Source of the DNA: CAZMGT01 sp964565895
Lineage (GTDB): Bacteria; Armatimonadota; Zipacnadia; UBA1398; CAZMGT01
Length of the DNA: 28,737 bases
Assembly (NCBI GenBank): GCA_964565895.1
Contig: CAZMGT010000051.1
Coordinates: 1 to 28,737 of the forward strand
Direction: 5' to 3'
The position numbers were made by a program, and so were the translations under genes. The notes under the pieces were generated by a model that was not told where the DNA came from, made no database searches, and was given only the letters and a program-made list of their open reading frames with translations. Of this stretch, positions 8,704-17,000 are shown one piece after another. Every line of letters begins with the position of its first letter. Position 1 is the stretch's first letter.

Positions 8704-9693
8704 ATGGCCCGAAAACGACAGGCAACGTTGCGCAGGATACCGTATACCCCGCGCACGACGCGGAGCAGAGCGAGCCGGCCGCGGCCCGGGGCGAGCCACG
8801 AAAGCGCGGTGCTCAAGGCCCTGCGCGAGCAGATCGGGGCCCTGCGCGCCACGCAGCGCATCCTCGCCGCGCAGCGCGAGCACCTGCGGCGGATGGGTGC
8901 GGGGCCCGTGCGCGAGGCGGCGGTTGCCCAAAGAATTTTGACGAGCAAGCGGCGGGAGCTTGCGCTGCGCGAGGAGGTATATCGCACGGCCAAGCGGGGG
9001 GGCCGCGTAGGCGAGGCGCGGGACGCGTTGGTCGCCATGCGCCGGCTGGAGCTGGAGATTCGCGAGCTTGCGCAGGCGATCTCGCGGGCGCCGCTTGAGC
9101 AGCGGGCGGCGGCGCTGCGCCGCGCGGTGGAGGAGACTTCGGCGCACGAGGCCCTGCGCCGGGCGCAGCAGGCGCCGCTTTCGGAGATCGAGCGCCTCAT
9201 GCGCCAGCGGATTAAGCTGCTTTACGCGGAAGCGGAGGCTCTGCGCCGGCTCGGCCGGCAGGCCACCGCGGAGCGGCGGCTAGCCACCGCGGTTAACCTG
9301 GAGCGATCGCTGGAGCGCATGGCGGCGCGAGCGGAGTATGTCGGCCTGCGCGAGCGGGTGGAGCGGAGGATTCGGGAGATCATCGGCGGCGACCGGCGGC
9401 TGGGCCAGCGGATAACGCTGCTTGGCGCGGCGAAGGCCGCGCGGCAAGGCGCGGAGCGCAACGCGGGGCCGGCGCTTTCGCCCGCAGGGGCGACGGCGCT
9501 TGCCCCGCTTGCTGTGGCGCGGGAGGCGACCCAGCGGCCGCGGGCCGTGGTGCGCCGCGAGGGGCTGGGCGCGGAGCGGCGGATCGTCATTGAGTTTAAG
9601 CTGCCCGAGGGGCGGGGCAACGAGGTCGTCGAGGCGCTCGTGGAAGAGGTTTGCGACCGGGTGGCCGATTTCCTCCAGACACAGTTTCGCTAA
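8704..9693 (+). CDS. Basic coiled-coil protein, first gene of the phage cluster
   Basis: A 329-aa protein very rich in Arg, Ala, Leu and Glu, almost all predicted helix with heptad-like stretches (about residues 35-230), then a small C-terminal segment with beta character (RIVIEFKLPEG) and a final helix. I do not recognise a family. Its position directly before the terminase genes suggests a DNA-binding or packaging accessory, but that is inference. The ATG at 8704 follows GGGAGAGG by 3 nt; an in-frame ATG at 8665, 13 codons upstream, also has a GGGGGA. No membrane segment is seen. Confidence 0.6.
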   Translation: MARKRQATLRRIPYTPRTTRSRASRPRPGASHESAVLKALREQIGALRATQRILAAQREHLRRMGAGPVREAAVAQRILTSKRRELALREEVYRTAKRGGRVGEARDALVAMRRLELEIRELAQAISRAPLEQRAAALRRAVEETSAHEALRRAQQAPLSEIERLMRQRIKLLYAEAEALRRLGRQATAERRLATAVNLERSLERMAARAEYVGLRERVERRIREIIGGDRRLGQRITLLGAAKAARQGAERNAGPALSPAGATALAPLAVAREATQRPRAVVRREGLGAERRIVIEFKLPEGRGNEVVEALVEEVCDRVADFLQTQFR

Positions 9694-9723
9694 GCAAGCG
9701 CAGGCAAACGGTGGGTGTGAGCG

Positions 9724-10251
9724 TTGGGGACGAGCAAGAAGGGCCGGCGGCGGCTGGCGATAATGCTGTGCGACCACTGCCGGTGCAAGGATAAGTGCCC
9801 GGAATATCGGGCGGGCGCGGAATGCGCCTATGAGCAGGCGGAGAAGTTTCCCGAGCTGGCGAGCAACCGGCGCATTTTGAGCCTGCTCCGGGAGATCATC
9901 GCCTCGGACCTCATCTCGCTGTTTCGGGCGAAGCGCCTGGAGGCGCTCGAGGGCGGGAAGATCGACAACGACGCGGCGCGGCTTGCCGCGACGCTGGTGA
10001 AGACGATCGACACCTATACGGAGATCGCGGAGCGGCTGGGGAGCGCGCGTCGTGCGGCGCCGGTGGGGCGCCTGCCGGAGATCGAGGAGATCATTCTCGC
10101 GGCCTCGCGGGACAAGCTGTTCTCCGAGGTGCGCGACGAGGAGCAGCGGCGGCGGCTGGTGGCTCAGTTTTTGCACGCGCTGGACCTCGAGCAACAGGTG
10201 CTGGAGCAGGTACGGCAGGCGATGCGCGAGGAGGAGCAAGGGGCGCAGTAG
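9724..10251 (+). CDS. Putative terminase small subunit with a cysteine motif
   Basis: A 175-aa protein lying 3 nt before the large terminase gene, the usual place for the small subunit. Residues 16-34 hold a cysteine cluster, CDHCRCKDKCPEYRAGAEC, which could bind zinc or an Fe-S cluster. The remainder is helical (LASNRRILSLLREIIASDLI and on) and acidic at the C-terminus, consistent with an oligomerising DNA-recognition subunit. No classical HTH is obvious. The start is uncertain: TTG 9724 is the first possible codon after an in-frame TGA at 9718, and ATG 9763 would begin just before the cysteine motif. The role rests on position more than on sequence. Confidence 0.6.
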   Translation: MGTSKKGRRRLAIMLCDHCRCKDKCPEYRAGAECAYEQAEKFPELASNRRILSLLREIIASDLISLFRAKRLEALEGGKIDNDAARLAATLVKTIDTYTEIAERLGSARRAAPVGRLPEIEEIILAASRDKLFSEVRDEEQRRRLVAQFLHALDLEQQVLEQVRQAMREEEQGAQ

Positions 10252-10254
10252 GCG

Positions 10255-11922
10255 ATGGACTGGCGGAGGATAAGCTGGCTCAGCCGGCTGGTGCGCAGCC
10301 ACGCCGCGCTATATGAGCTGCCCGCGTTTGCGCGCACGTTTCGGCTGATCCGCGGGCGGCCGTTTTCGTTCGCGGGGCACGAGTATTTGCGCGAGATCTA
10401 TAGCGAGCACCACCCCTATACGGTGATCGAGAAGGCGGCGCAGATGGGGGCGAGCGAGTTTGCCATTACCAAGGCGATGTGGACGTGCCTGCGCTATCCG
10501 CGGTGCACGGTGATTTACTTTTTCCCCACGGACCGCGACGTGGCGGATTTTAGCCAGCAGCGGATGTCGCCGGCGTTGCGCGAGCTGCGCGAGCTGGGGT
10601 GGAACGAGAGCATGCGCGCGCTGGCGGACCGTATCGGGGAGCAGCTTGCCGAGCGCGGGATCGACGTGCGCGACGCCCTGCTTGTGGAAGGGCCGGATAA
10701 CATCGGGCTGAAGCAGGTGGGGGCGAGCACGCTTTACTTTCGGGGGATGCAGTCGTCGATTAGGATGAAGAGCATTCCCGCGGACTTTTTGATTTTCGAC
10801 GAGCTGGACGAGGCGCCGCCGGAGTTTAAGCCGCTGGCCCTGGAGCGGCTCTCGCACAGCACGATGCGCTGGGTGCTCGAGCTGTCCACGCCCACGCTGC
10901 CCGACTATGGCATTGACATTGAGTTTCAGCGGAGCGACCAGCGGTATTGGCATGTGGAGTGTGGCTGCCGGGATGGGACGGTGCTTGAGGAGACGTTTCC
11001 GGAATGCCTGGCGCAGTGGCGCGACGGGCGGGTGACGCTGCGCTGCCCGCGCTGCGGGCGGGATGAGCTGGACGTGCGCCGCGGGCGCTGGGTGGCGCAC
11101 TGCCCGGAGGAGAGGGAGCGGCGAGGGTATCACCTAAGCCAACTGTTTAGCACGGTAATCCCGCCGGCGGAGATTTTGCGGGAGTATGAGCGGACGCGGA
11201 ACTTGGCGGAGTTTTACAACAGCAAGCTGGGCAAGCCCTATGCCGGGGATCGCATGCCGTTGACGCGGGAGGACGTGCTGCGCTGCCTGGAGCCGCCGGC
11301 AGAGGAGACGGAGCCGCGGCCGGGCGTGTGGCGCACGATGGGCGTGGACCAGGGGCGACTGTTGCACGTGGTGGCCAGCGAGCGCGAGGGAGAGCGGCGG
11401 CGGATCATCAAGCTCGCCGTGGTGGACAGCTTCGCCGAGGTGGGGGAGCTGATTCGCCGGCTGCGCGTGAGCACGTGCGTGATCGACGCGCTGCCCAACC
11501 AGCACAGCGCGCGGGGGCTGGCGGAGGATTTTCCGGGGCGGGTGTATTTGTGCTACTACTCGGACGTGCGCCAGCCGGCGCAGTGGGATCACCGGCTGCG
11601 GCAGGTGGTCGTGGACCGCACAGAGTGCCTCGATCACAGCGTTGAGGCGATGTGCACGGGGGCGGTGCGCATTGCCCTGCGGCATTCGCCCCTGCTCGAG
11701 ATGTTCGTGCGGCACCTGACGGCGATCGCCAAGATTTTGGAGGAGGATCCGCAGACGGGGCGGCAGCGGTATCGCTATATCCGCACGGGCGAGGACCACT
11801 TTGCCCACGCCAACGCCTACGACGAACTGGCGGGGCAGCGGGAGCGGGTGGTGCCCGTGGTCCTGGCGCGGCCGGGGGCGGCGCGGCGCAGGGCCGGGGC
11901 GCTGGTGAAGCTGCTGCGCTGA
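10255..11922 (+). CDS. Terminase large subunit, GpA-type
   Basis: A 555-aa DNA-packaging motor with ATPase and nuclease domains. Visible elements are an atypical Walker A around EKAAQMGASE (residues about 59-68, Gln in place of the usual GKS start), FPTDRDVADF, a Walker B with catalytic acid in FLIFDELDEAP (about 178-188), a zinc-binding-like pair CGC / CPRCG (about 240-275), and RNase-H-type nuclease acids in MGVDQG (about 361), VIDALPNQ (about 408) and HFAHANAYDEL (about 515). This order is that of lambda GpA-like large terminases, at somewhat less than GpA length. It starts 3 nt after the preceding stop and is followed by a strong hairpin terminator. The gene looks intact, with all expected catalytic positions present. 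Confidence 0.93.
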   Translation: MDWRRISWLSRLVRSHAALYELPAFARTFRLIRGRPFSFAGHEYLREIYSEHHPYTVIEKAAQMGASEFAITKAMWTCLRYPRCTVIYFFPTDRDVADFSQQRMSPALRELRELGWNESMRALADRIGEQLAERGIDVRDALLVEGPDNIGLKQVGASTLYFRGMQSSIRMKSIPADFLIFDELDEAPPEFKPLALERLSHSTMRWVLELSTPTLPDYGIDIEFQRSDQRYWHVECGCRDGTVLEETFPECLAQWRDGRVTLRCPRCGRDELDVRRGRWVAHCPEERERRGYHLSQLFSTVIPPAEILREYERTRNLAEFYNSKLGKPYAGDRMPLTREDVLRCLEPPAEETEPRPGVWRTMGVDQGRLLHVVASEREGERRRIIKLAVVDSFAEVGELIRRLRVSTCVIDALPNQHSARGLAEDFPGRVYLCYYSDVRQPAQWDHRLRQVVVDRTECLDHSVEAMCTGAVRIALRHSPLLEMFVRHLTAIAKILEEDPQTGRQRYRYIRTGEDHFAHANAYDELAGQRERVVPVVLARPGAARRRAGALVKLLR

Positions 11923-11948
11923 ACGGCAAAAGGCACGGCGAGGGACCA

Positions 11949-11986
11949 GGCGGGCTCCCGTTGTTGGGGAGCCCGCCGCGCTTTTT
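11949..11986 (+). terminator. Rho-independent terminator after the large terminase
   Basis: A perfect 11-bp stem GGCGGGCTCCC (11949-11959) / GGGAGCCCGCC (11967-11977) with a 7-nt loop, followed after GCGC by five T (11982-11986). It lies inside the co-directional cluster, between terminase and portal, so it may attenuate rather than end transcription. Confidence 0.8.
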
Positions 11987-12003
11987 CAGGGAGGCAGCGG
12001 AGG

Positions 12004-13290
12004 ATGCGCTTGTTTGGACTGGAGATCAGGCGAGTGGGGAAGCGGCAGGCGCGGGAGAGCGGCGAGAAGGCGGCCGTGGCGCGCACGCGGCCGACGTGGG
12101 CCAACCCGTTTCGCAACAAGCTGGCGAACTACGTTCCGCTGCGCGCGGACTTCGAGCTGTATCGCACGCTGCGCGAGGCGATCCCCCTGCTCGATGTGGC
12201 GATCAACAGGCTGAGCCGGCTGATCGGCTACGTGCTCGTGGAGGGGAGCGAGCCGCTGGCCACGGACATTATGAACTTCCTGCGGCATGTGCGCGTGAAT
12301 GCGTGCCAGTGGGGGATCGACAATTTTCTGACAAACCACACGGGGTGCATGCTGCAATATGGCCGGGCGGCGGGGGAGATCGTGCTCGACCGGCGGCGGC
12401 GGGACATCTACGCGCTGCTGAACATCGACCCGGACAGCATTCGCCTGGTCCCCGTGGACCCGCCGCTGAAGATCGCCGTGGCCCAGCAGCAGCCGGGGCG
12501 GGCGGAGCCCGTGGTCATCCCCGAAGAGCTGGTCATTTATTCCGTGAACAACCCGGAGGGGGACGACCCGCACGGGGTGAGCTTGTTCCGCAGCTTGCCG
12601 TTTGTGGCGCGCGTGATGTTGACCATGGAGCAGGCGATCCACGATACGTGGGAGCGCATGGGGACGCCGTCGTATCAGGTGATCTGGCGGCCGCCGGAGA
12701 CGTTCGTGGACGCGGACGGGAGCAAGACGCGGGCGATAATGGCGGAGATCGAGCAAAGCTTTACCAACGCCATGCGCCAGCGGGCGGAGCGCACGGGCGC
12801 GGTGGCGGACTTTTTCGCCGCGGGGGACATCGAGATCAAAGTGATCGGCGCGGACGGGCAGGAGCTGAGTTTTCTCGAGCCCTATCGCGCGCTGGCGGAG
12901 CAGCTTGTCGCGCGCACGGGGCTGCCTCCGTTTATGCTCGGGCTGCACTGGTCCACCACGGAGCGCATGTCGCAGCAGCAAGCGGAGATGATTATCGCGG
13001 AGATTAAGGACATGCGGCGCGAGCTGGAGCCCGGGCTGGAGCGGCTGATCGATCTCTGGCTGCGGGTGAACGGTCGGCGGGGGAAGTGGCGGCTGACGTG
13101 GTCGGAGGTAACCCTGCAGGATATGCGGGAGATGGCCGAGGCGGAATATCGGCGGGCGCTGGCGGAGAAGGTGCGCATTGAGAACATGCGCGCGCTGCGC
13201 GAGCTGGGGATTGAAGGCGAGGGGCTGCTGCTTGCCAGCTCGGGCGCGGGGGAGCGGACAAGCGCGCAGACAGAGGAGCAAGGACAATGA
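12004..13290 (+). CDS. Phage portal protein
   Basis: A 428-aa protein predicted to form the dodecameric ring at the capsid vertex through which DNA enters. Portal-like features are an N-terminal region with YVPLRADFELYRTLREAIPLL, the segment LDVAINRLSRLIG, and the characteristic C-terminal block GLPPFMLGLHWSTTERMSQQ (about residues 305-325) leading into a long helix. The C-terminus is polar and Glu-rich. The start is ATG 12004, with GGGAGG 9 nt upstream; the GGAGG touching the ATG is too close to serve. It overlaps the next gene by 4 nt (ATGA), implying translational coupling. It follows the terminase gene and precedes the protease, as in HK97-like gene orders. The family is assigned from motifs and position. 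Confidence 0.88.
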   Translation: MRLFGLEIRRVGKRQARESGEKAAVARTRPTWANPFRNKLANYVPLRADFELYRTLREAIPLLDVAINRLSRLIGYVLVEGSEPLATDIMNFLRHVRVNACQWGIDNFLTNHTGCMLQYGRAAGEIVLDRRRRDIYALLNIDPDSIRLVPVDPPLKIAVAQQQPGRAEPVVIPEELVIYSVNNPEGDDPHGVSLFRSLPFVARVMLTMEQAIHDTWERMGTPSYQVIWRPPETFVDADGSKTRAIMAEIEQSFTNAMRQRAERTGAVADFFAAGDIEIKVIGADGQELSFLEPYRALAEQLVARTGLPPFMLGLHWSTTERMSQQQAEMIIAEIKDMRRELEPGLERLIDLWLRVNGRRGKWRLTWSEVTLQDMREMAEAEYRRALAEKVRIENMRALRELGIEGEGLLLASSGAGERTSAQTEEQGQ

Positions 13291-13499
13291 ACACGGTGGT
13301 TTGCCGGAGATGCGGAACGCTGTTTTACACGAGCGAGCGGCGGAAGGCGATCTGCCGCGAGTGTGGGGCGGCGAACGTTGTGCCCCAGGAGGCAGTGGAG
13401 ACCAAGCCTGGCCCGGGGAGCACGGTAGTGCGCACGACGCTGGCGCAGGCGCGGCGCGCGGGCCAGGAAGAGATCGCGGCGCGGGCCGCGGGACGATGA
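13287..13499 (+). CDS. Small zinc-ribbon protein
   Basis: A 70-aa protein with two CxxC pairs, CRRCG (residues 6-10) and CRECG (23-27), spaced like a rubredoxin-type zinc ribbon, then a basic flexible tail. The start codon overlaps the portal stop (ATGA), and its own stop overlaps the protease start in the same way, so it is embedded in a translationally coupled run of structural genes. The function is unknown. A structural or regulatory zinc protein is likely, and a transcription-factor role is possible. Small zinc ribbons occur in phage structural operons, but I know of no assigned role for this one. Confidence 0.75.
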   Translation: MNTVVCRRCGTLFYTSERRKAICRECGAANVVPQEAVETKPGPGSTVVRTTLAQARRAGQEEIAARAAGR

Positions 13500-14482
13500 G
13501 GGGAACGGTGAGGATGGTGAGGACGAAGTCGAAGACGATCGAGGTGGGCGGCGAGTCGCACACGCCCACGGCGGAGGACATGGAGCTGATTAACCGGCTG
13601 GCGCTGACGGAGCTGCGGCCGGAGGAGGTATATGTGCGCTCGATGATCCTCTGCACGGGGGCGTATGATCGGGACTACGAGCGATTTTCGCGAGAGGTGT
13701 TGGAACAGTTTGCGGAGTCGATCGTGGGCAAGTCGCTGCTCATCGGGCACCGGCACGATGCGGCGCCGGAGGGCTTGTTTTACCGCGCGGAGGTCGTGGA
13801 GATCGACTCGCCCACGGGCGAGGGGCGGGTGCCTGCGTTAAAGGCGCACTTTTATATGGTGCGCACGGCGGAGAACGAGCACCTGCGGCGGCTGATCGAC
13901 GCCGGCGTGCTGCGCTATGTGTCTATTGGTTTTCGCTGCGAGGACCTGATCTGCGACCTGTGCGAGAAGTCGATCTATAGCAACGAGTGCCCGCATATTC
14001 CAGGGCGGACGTATGACGGGCAGGTGTGCACGGCGACGTGGCGCGGGCGCGCGGAAGCGGTGGAAGGGTCGATCGTCTACCTGGGGAGCCAGTATGGCGC
14101 GGAGATCCAGAAGGGCACGTGGCCGAGCGAAGAGGCGCGGCGAAGAGAAGAGCGGGCGGTAAGCTGGGCCCAGGTGGCGGCGCTGAAGGCCCTGCTCGAG
14201 GAGCGCGCGCGGGAGATCGAGGAGCTGAAGCGGCTGGCCGAGGACGGGCGGCGGCTGCGGGAGGAGCTGCTCGAGGAGATCCGGCGGCTGGGGCGGCTGG
14301 TGCGCGAGGAGGCGACGGCGAACCGCGTGGCCGACGCCCTGGCCGAGGCGTCGATCGATGAGATTAAGGAAGTGATCGAGGAGTATGAGCGGAAGTGCGA
14401 CGCGCTTTATCCCGTGCGGCCGTGGTCGGTAAGCGTGCGGCGGGAGCCGCGCGAGGCGGACCTGGAGGCCTACGCGGGATAG
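13496..14482 (+). CDS. Prohead protease with C-terminal coiled-coil (scaffold-like) domain
   Basis: A 328-aa protein. Residues about 80-150 carry the herpes/HK97-type prohead protease core: a His in LLIGHRHDAAPEG (about residue 84), and VLRYVSIGF, whose Ser is the probable nucleophile (about 142). A cysteine/histidine cluster follows, CDLCEKS...CPHIPGRTYDG...C (about 152-180), probably a zinc site inserted in or after the protease domain. Residues about 222-285 are a strong charged coiled coil, suggesting a fused scaffold that the protease removes during capsid maturation. The start at ATG 13496 is chosen for its 4-nt overlap with the preceding gene; ATG 13514 is possible. It lies upstream of decoration and capsid genes, as expected. 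Confidence 0.85.
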   Translation: MRGTVRMVRTKSKTIEVGGESHTPTAEDMELINRLALTELRPEEVYVRSMILCTGAYDRDYERFSREVLEQFAESIVGKSLLIGHRHDAAPEGLFYRAEVVEIDSPTGEGRVPALKAHFYMVRTAENEHLRRLIDAGVLRYVSIGFRCEDLICDLCEKSIYSNECPHIPGRTYDGQVCTATWRGRAEAVEGSIVYLGSQYGAEIQKGTWPSEEARRREERAVSWAQVAALKALLEERAREIEELKRLAEDGRRLREELLEEIRRLGRLVREEATANRVADALAEASIDEIKEVIEEYERKCDALYPVRPWSVSVRREPREADLEAYAG

Positions 14483-14513
14483 GCAAAGGGGAGGAACGAG
14501 AGCAGGAGATTTG

Positions 14514-14539
14514 GCCGGCGGAAGCCGGCTTTGTTTTTT
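14514..14539 (+). terminator. Hairpin terminator between protease and decoration genes
   Basis: A 6-bp stem GCCGGC / GCCGGC (14514-14519 and 14524-14529) with a GGAA loop, followed by TTTG and six T. It is in the plus orientation and inside the operon, so partial read-through is expected because the capsid gene lies downstream. Confidence 0.75.
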
Positions 14540-14573
14540 GCGCGGCAAACGAAGGGAAGGGAGAGCAGAAGCG

Positions 14574-14948
14574 ATGGCCTTGCGAGCGGTAGCAGGAGGC
14601 CCGATCGAGGGCACGGTGGTTACGTTTAAGGCCGCCTCGGGATGGACGGACCCCGCGGTGGGGGACTTGGTAAAGCACGACACGGGGGGCAACTACGAGG
14701 TGGCGGAATGCGCGGACAGCGACGTGCCGGTGGGCATTGTGCGGAGCGTGGATCCCGACGGGGTGAAGCTGAGCGTGGAGCTGTTTACGTCGGGGAGCAT
14801 TGCCCGGCTGCCGTATAGCGGGACGCCGGCGCTGGGGAACCAGGTTCAGGCGGCGAGCGCGACGGCGGTTAAGGGCGTGGCCACCGGCGGCGTGGGAACG
14901 ATCGTTGGCGTGGATGTGGTGAGCGGCACGGTGGACGTGCTGTTTTAG
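14574..14948 (+). CDS. Putative capsid decoration / head-stabilising protein
   Basis: A 124-aa beta-rich, Gly/Val-rich protein. The pattern of short strands, GTVVTFKAAS, VGDLVKHDTGGNYEV, VPVGIVRSVDPDG and the final SGTVDVLF, resembles the small DUF2190-like head proteins encoded just before the major capsid gene. The start is ATG 14574, reached by GGGAAGGGAGAG upstream. It sits between a terminator-like hairpin and the capsid gene (18 nt away), so its expression is probably tied to that of the capsid. Confidence comes from position, size and fold style. No catalytic motif is present. Confidence 0.72.
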   Translation: MALRAVAGGPIEGTVVTFKAASGWTDPAVGDLVKHDTGGNYEVAECADSDVPVGIVRSVDPDGVKLSVELFTSGSIARLPYSGTPALGNQVQAASATAVKGVATGGVGTIVGVDVVSGTVDVLF

Positions 14949-14966
14949 GCGAGCGCAGAGAGGAAC

Positions 14967-16022
14967 GTGGAGGTGGAAAAGTTGGGCGCGGCGGTTAAGA
15001 AGCTGAACTTGGAAAAGGAGATGTATCAGGAAGCGCGACTGCGCGGGATGACGTTTCGGGAGTTTTTGGAAGAGCTGGACCCGAGCGAGGAGTATGAGGG
15101 GAAGCTCGCGGAGATGGACGCGTTTCAGCGGCAGCTTCTGGCCCACGAGATAAAGATCAAGGGGCCGGGGGCGGACGTGCTGGAGAAGTTCTTCGCGAGC
15201 ACGTCGAGCGCGGTGTTGTTTCCGCACTACGTGGAGAGCCAGGTGCAGGCGGGGATTTTAGCGACCTCGCTGCTTCCCGACCTGGTAGCCACGGAGACGA
15301 TGATCGACAGCCACACCTACGAGTCGCTGCGGCTGGCGGAGTCGGAGGCCGACCGGCAACTGCAGGAGATCGCTGAGGGGACAGAGCTGCCGGTGACGGA
15401 GATCACCACGGCGGAGCACTCGGTGAAGCTGAAGAAGTTCGGCCGGCTGCTGCGGGCGAGCTATGAGTCTTTGCGGCTGAAGCGGCTGAACGTGGTCAGC
15501 GTGTTCCTGCAGCGGCTGGGGGCGCAGATCGGCATTGACGAGACGGACTGGGCGCTGTCGGTGCTCATTAACGGCGACGGGAACAACAACGCGCTGACGC
15601 CGACGCAGTCGGACGTGAGCGGGACGCTGGACTATAACGAGATGGTTAAGCTGTGGCTGGCGTTTCCCGCGGGGTATCAGTGCCGGAAGATCGTCGTGGG
15701 GGACGAGATGCTGGCGACGATCTTGAACATGTCGGAGTTTAAGGACCCGCAGGCGGGGTTTACCTGGCAGCGCACGGGTGAGCTGATCTCGCCGGTGGGC
15801 GCGAAGCTTCTGCGCTGGACGTCGACCGCGGTGTTGCCGAGCGACTATGTGCTCGGGGTGGACGAGCGCTATGCCCTGGAGCAGGTGACGGAGCTGGGCG
15901 TGATGACGGAGACGGACCGGCTGATTAACCGGCAGATCGAGATGACCGCGGTGAGCAAGTGGACGGGGTTTGTCAAGCTGGACGTGAACGCAGCGCAGGC
16001 GATTGATGTGACGCACGGCTAA
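14967..16022 (+). CDS. Major capsid protein (HK97-fold type)
   Basis: A 351-aa protein at the canonical capsid position. The N-terminal about 70 residues are helical and charged (KLNLEKEMYQEARLRGM, a possible delta-domain-like arm). The region EGTELPVTEITTAEHSVKLK with FGRLLRASYESLR is typical of the E-loop and spine helix of HK97-fold capsids. The C-terminal part (VGDEMLATILN, YALEQVTELGVMTETDR, TGFVKLDVNAAQAI) fits the A and P domains. The start is GTG 14967, with AGAGAGGA upstream. Cleavage by the upstream protease is plausible but no site can be read. A strong hairpin follows the gene. It looks intact. Confidence 0.88.
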   Translation: MEVEKLGAAVKKLNLEKEMYQEARLRGMTFREFLEELDPSEEYEGKLAEMDAFQRQLLAHEIKIKGPGADVLEKFFASTSSAVLFPHYVESQVQAGILATSLLPDLVATETMIDSHTYESLRLAESEADRQLQEIAEGTELPVTEITTAEHSVKLKKFGRLLRASYESLRLKRLNVVSVFLQRLGAQIGIDETDWALSVLINGDGNNNALTPTQSDVSGTLDYNEMVKLWLAFPAGYQCRKIVVGDEMLATILNMSEFKDPQAGFTWQRTGELISPVGAKLLRWTSTAVLPSDYVLGVDERYALEQVTELGVMTETDRLINRQIEMTAVSKWTGFVKLDVNAAQAIDVTHG

Positions 16023-16030
16023 GCGGAGAG

Positions 16031-16067
16031 CCTGGGGGCTGGGGCGGAAAAGGCCCCGGCCCCCGGG
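16031..16067 (+). other. Very stable hairpin after the capsid gene
   Basis: A 15-bp stem formed by 16031-16045 and 16053-16067 (two wobbles) around a GGAAAAG loop. No T-tract follows, so it is not a typical terminator. It may mark an mRNA end or processing point after the highly expressed capsid gene. Confidence 0.6.
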
Positions 16068-16092
16068 CGGAGCCGGAGATGAGGTGGAAACG

Positions 16093-16509
16093 ATGGCCAA
16101 GACGACGGTAGCCGCGGTGAAGGCCGAGGGGAATTTCTACAAGGAGCAGTTTGCCTGCGCCACGGAGGAGGAGCTGGACGCCCTGCTGCAGGAGCGCATT
16201 GACGAGGCGGCGGCGGAGATTCGCTGGCAGGTGGGCGCGGAGAACTACGAGAGCACGGACGAGGACGTGGCGGCGATGATTACCACGGCGGAGACGTATC
16301 TCGCCTGCGCGAAGGCGTATCAGACGATCGCCAACATCGTGGCCACGTGGGATTTGGAGGAGCTGCCCTCGGAGTTCATCCACCCGGAGGCGATCCCGGG
16401 GATTATCGAGCGCTACCGGCGGCTGGCCGAGGAGCTACTGAAGCGGTTTGACACGCGGGCGGATGAGATCGTGCGGCCGTATTTTCGGGCGCGAAGCATT
16501 GACGAGTAG
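16093..16509 (+). CDS. Putative head-tail connector protein
   Basis: A 138-aa helical acidic protein between capsid and tail tube, the usual place of head-completion proteins. It has no recognised motif; helices such as EEELDALLQERIDEAAAEI and VAAMITTAETYLACAKAYQT give it the all-helical look of connectors. The ATG at 16093 is preferred because AGGTGG lies 5 nt upstream; GTG 16084 is in frame. If this is the connector, it is the only one: a separate stopper or tail terminator gene is not seen, so the neck is either reduced or made from unfamiliar proteins. Confidence 0.55.
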   Translation: MAKTTVAAVKAEGNFYKEQFACATEEELDALLQERIDEAAAEIRWQVGAENYESTDEDVAAMITTAETYLACAKAYQTIANIVATWDLEELPSEFIHPEAIPGIIERYRRLAEELLKRFDTRADEIVRPYFRARSIDE

Positions 16510-16562
16510 CGAGGGGTTGCGCGCGGGGGAGAGTTTTTAGGCTGTGAGAGAGGAGGAGCGAG

Positions 16563-16952
16563 ATGGCGCGGAAGACAGGGAAGCACGCCACGGTGAGCAT
16601 CGGGTCCTACGCGGGGGCGGACCTGTTTGAAGTGGAAGTGGTGATGAACGCCGAGGTTGTGGACGTGACCGGACTGGAGGACGACTGGGCGGTGCGCGTG
16701 CCCGGGGTTGGCTCGTGGGAGGTTCGCGCGCAGAAGTATTACGTAACGGAGGAGTTTTTGAGCTTGGTGCGCGCGACGCCCGGGGCGACGGTGCCCGTGA
16801 CGGTGACCGTTCAGGACGGCGACGCGAACGTGATCTTCAGTGGATCGGGATATGTCACGGAGAGCACGTTTACCATTCCCAACGAGGAAGTGACGGAAGC
16901 GGTGACCGTGGTGGGCACGGGCGCGCCGACGGTGCCTGGCCAGCCGGGGTAA
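16563..16952 (+). CDS. Major tail tube protein
   Basis: A 129-aa beta-rich protein of the size and composition of siphophage tail tube subunits. Features are HATVSIGSYAG at the N-terminus, VVDVTGLEDDWAVRVPGVGSWEV in the middle (a WxV turn with a preceding loop like TP901-1/lambda-type tubes), and a strand-rich end (VPVTVTVQDG, FSGSGYVTESTFTIPNEE). The start is ATG 16563 with GGAGGAG upstream. It is directly upstream of the frameshifted chaperone, which is the conserved tube-chaperone order in long-tailed phages and strongly supports the call. Confidence 0.8.
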   Translation: MARKTGKHATVSIGSYAGADLFEVEVVMNAEVVDVTGLEDDWAVRVPGVGSWEVRAQKYYVTEEFLSLVRATPGATVPVTVTVQDGDANVIFSGSGYVTESTFTIPNEEVTEAVTVVGTGAPTVPGQPG

Positions 16953-17000
16953 GGCAAGAGTGGTGAGCAGGGGAAGCCCTGCGGGAGAGGGAGGAGGAGC

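Noticed and set aside
11986..13656. Long minus-strand and alternative plus-strand frames over the portal gene
   Set aside because: Composition is His/Arg/Pro- or Gly/Arg-rich, typical of shadow frames; the portal frame has motifs and a good ribosome binding site.
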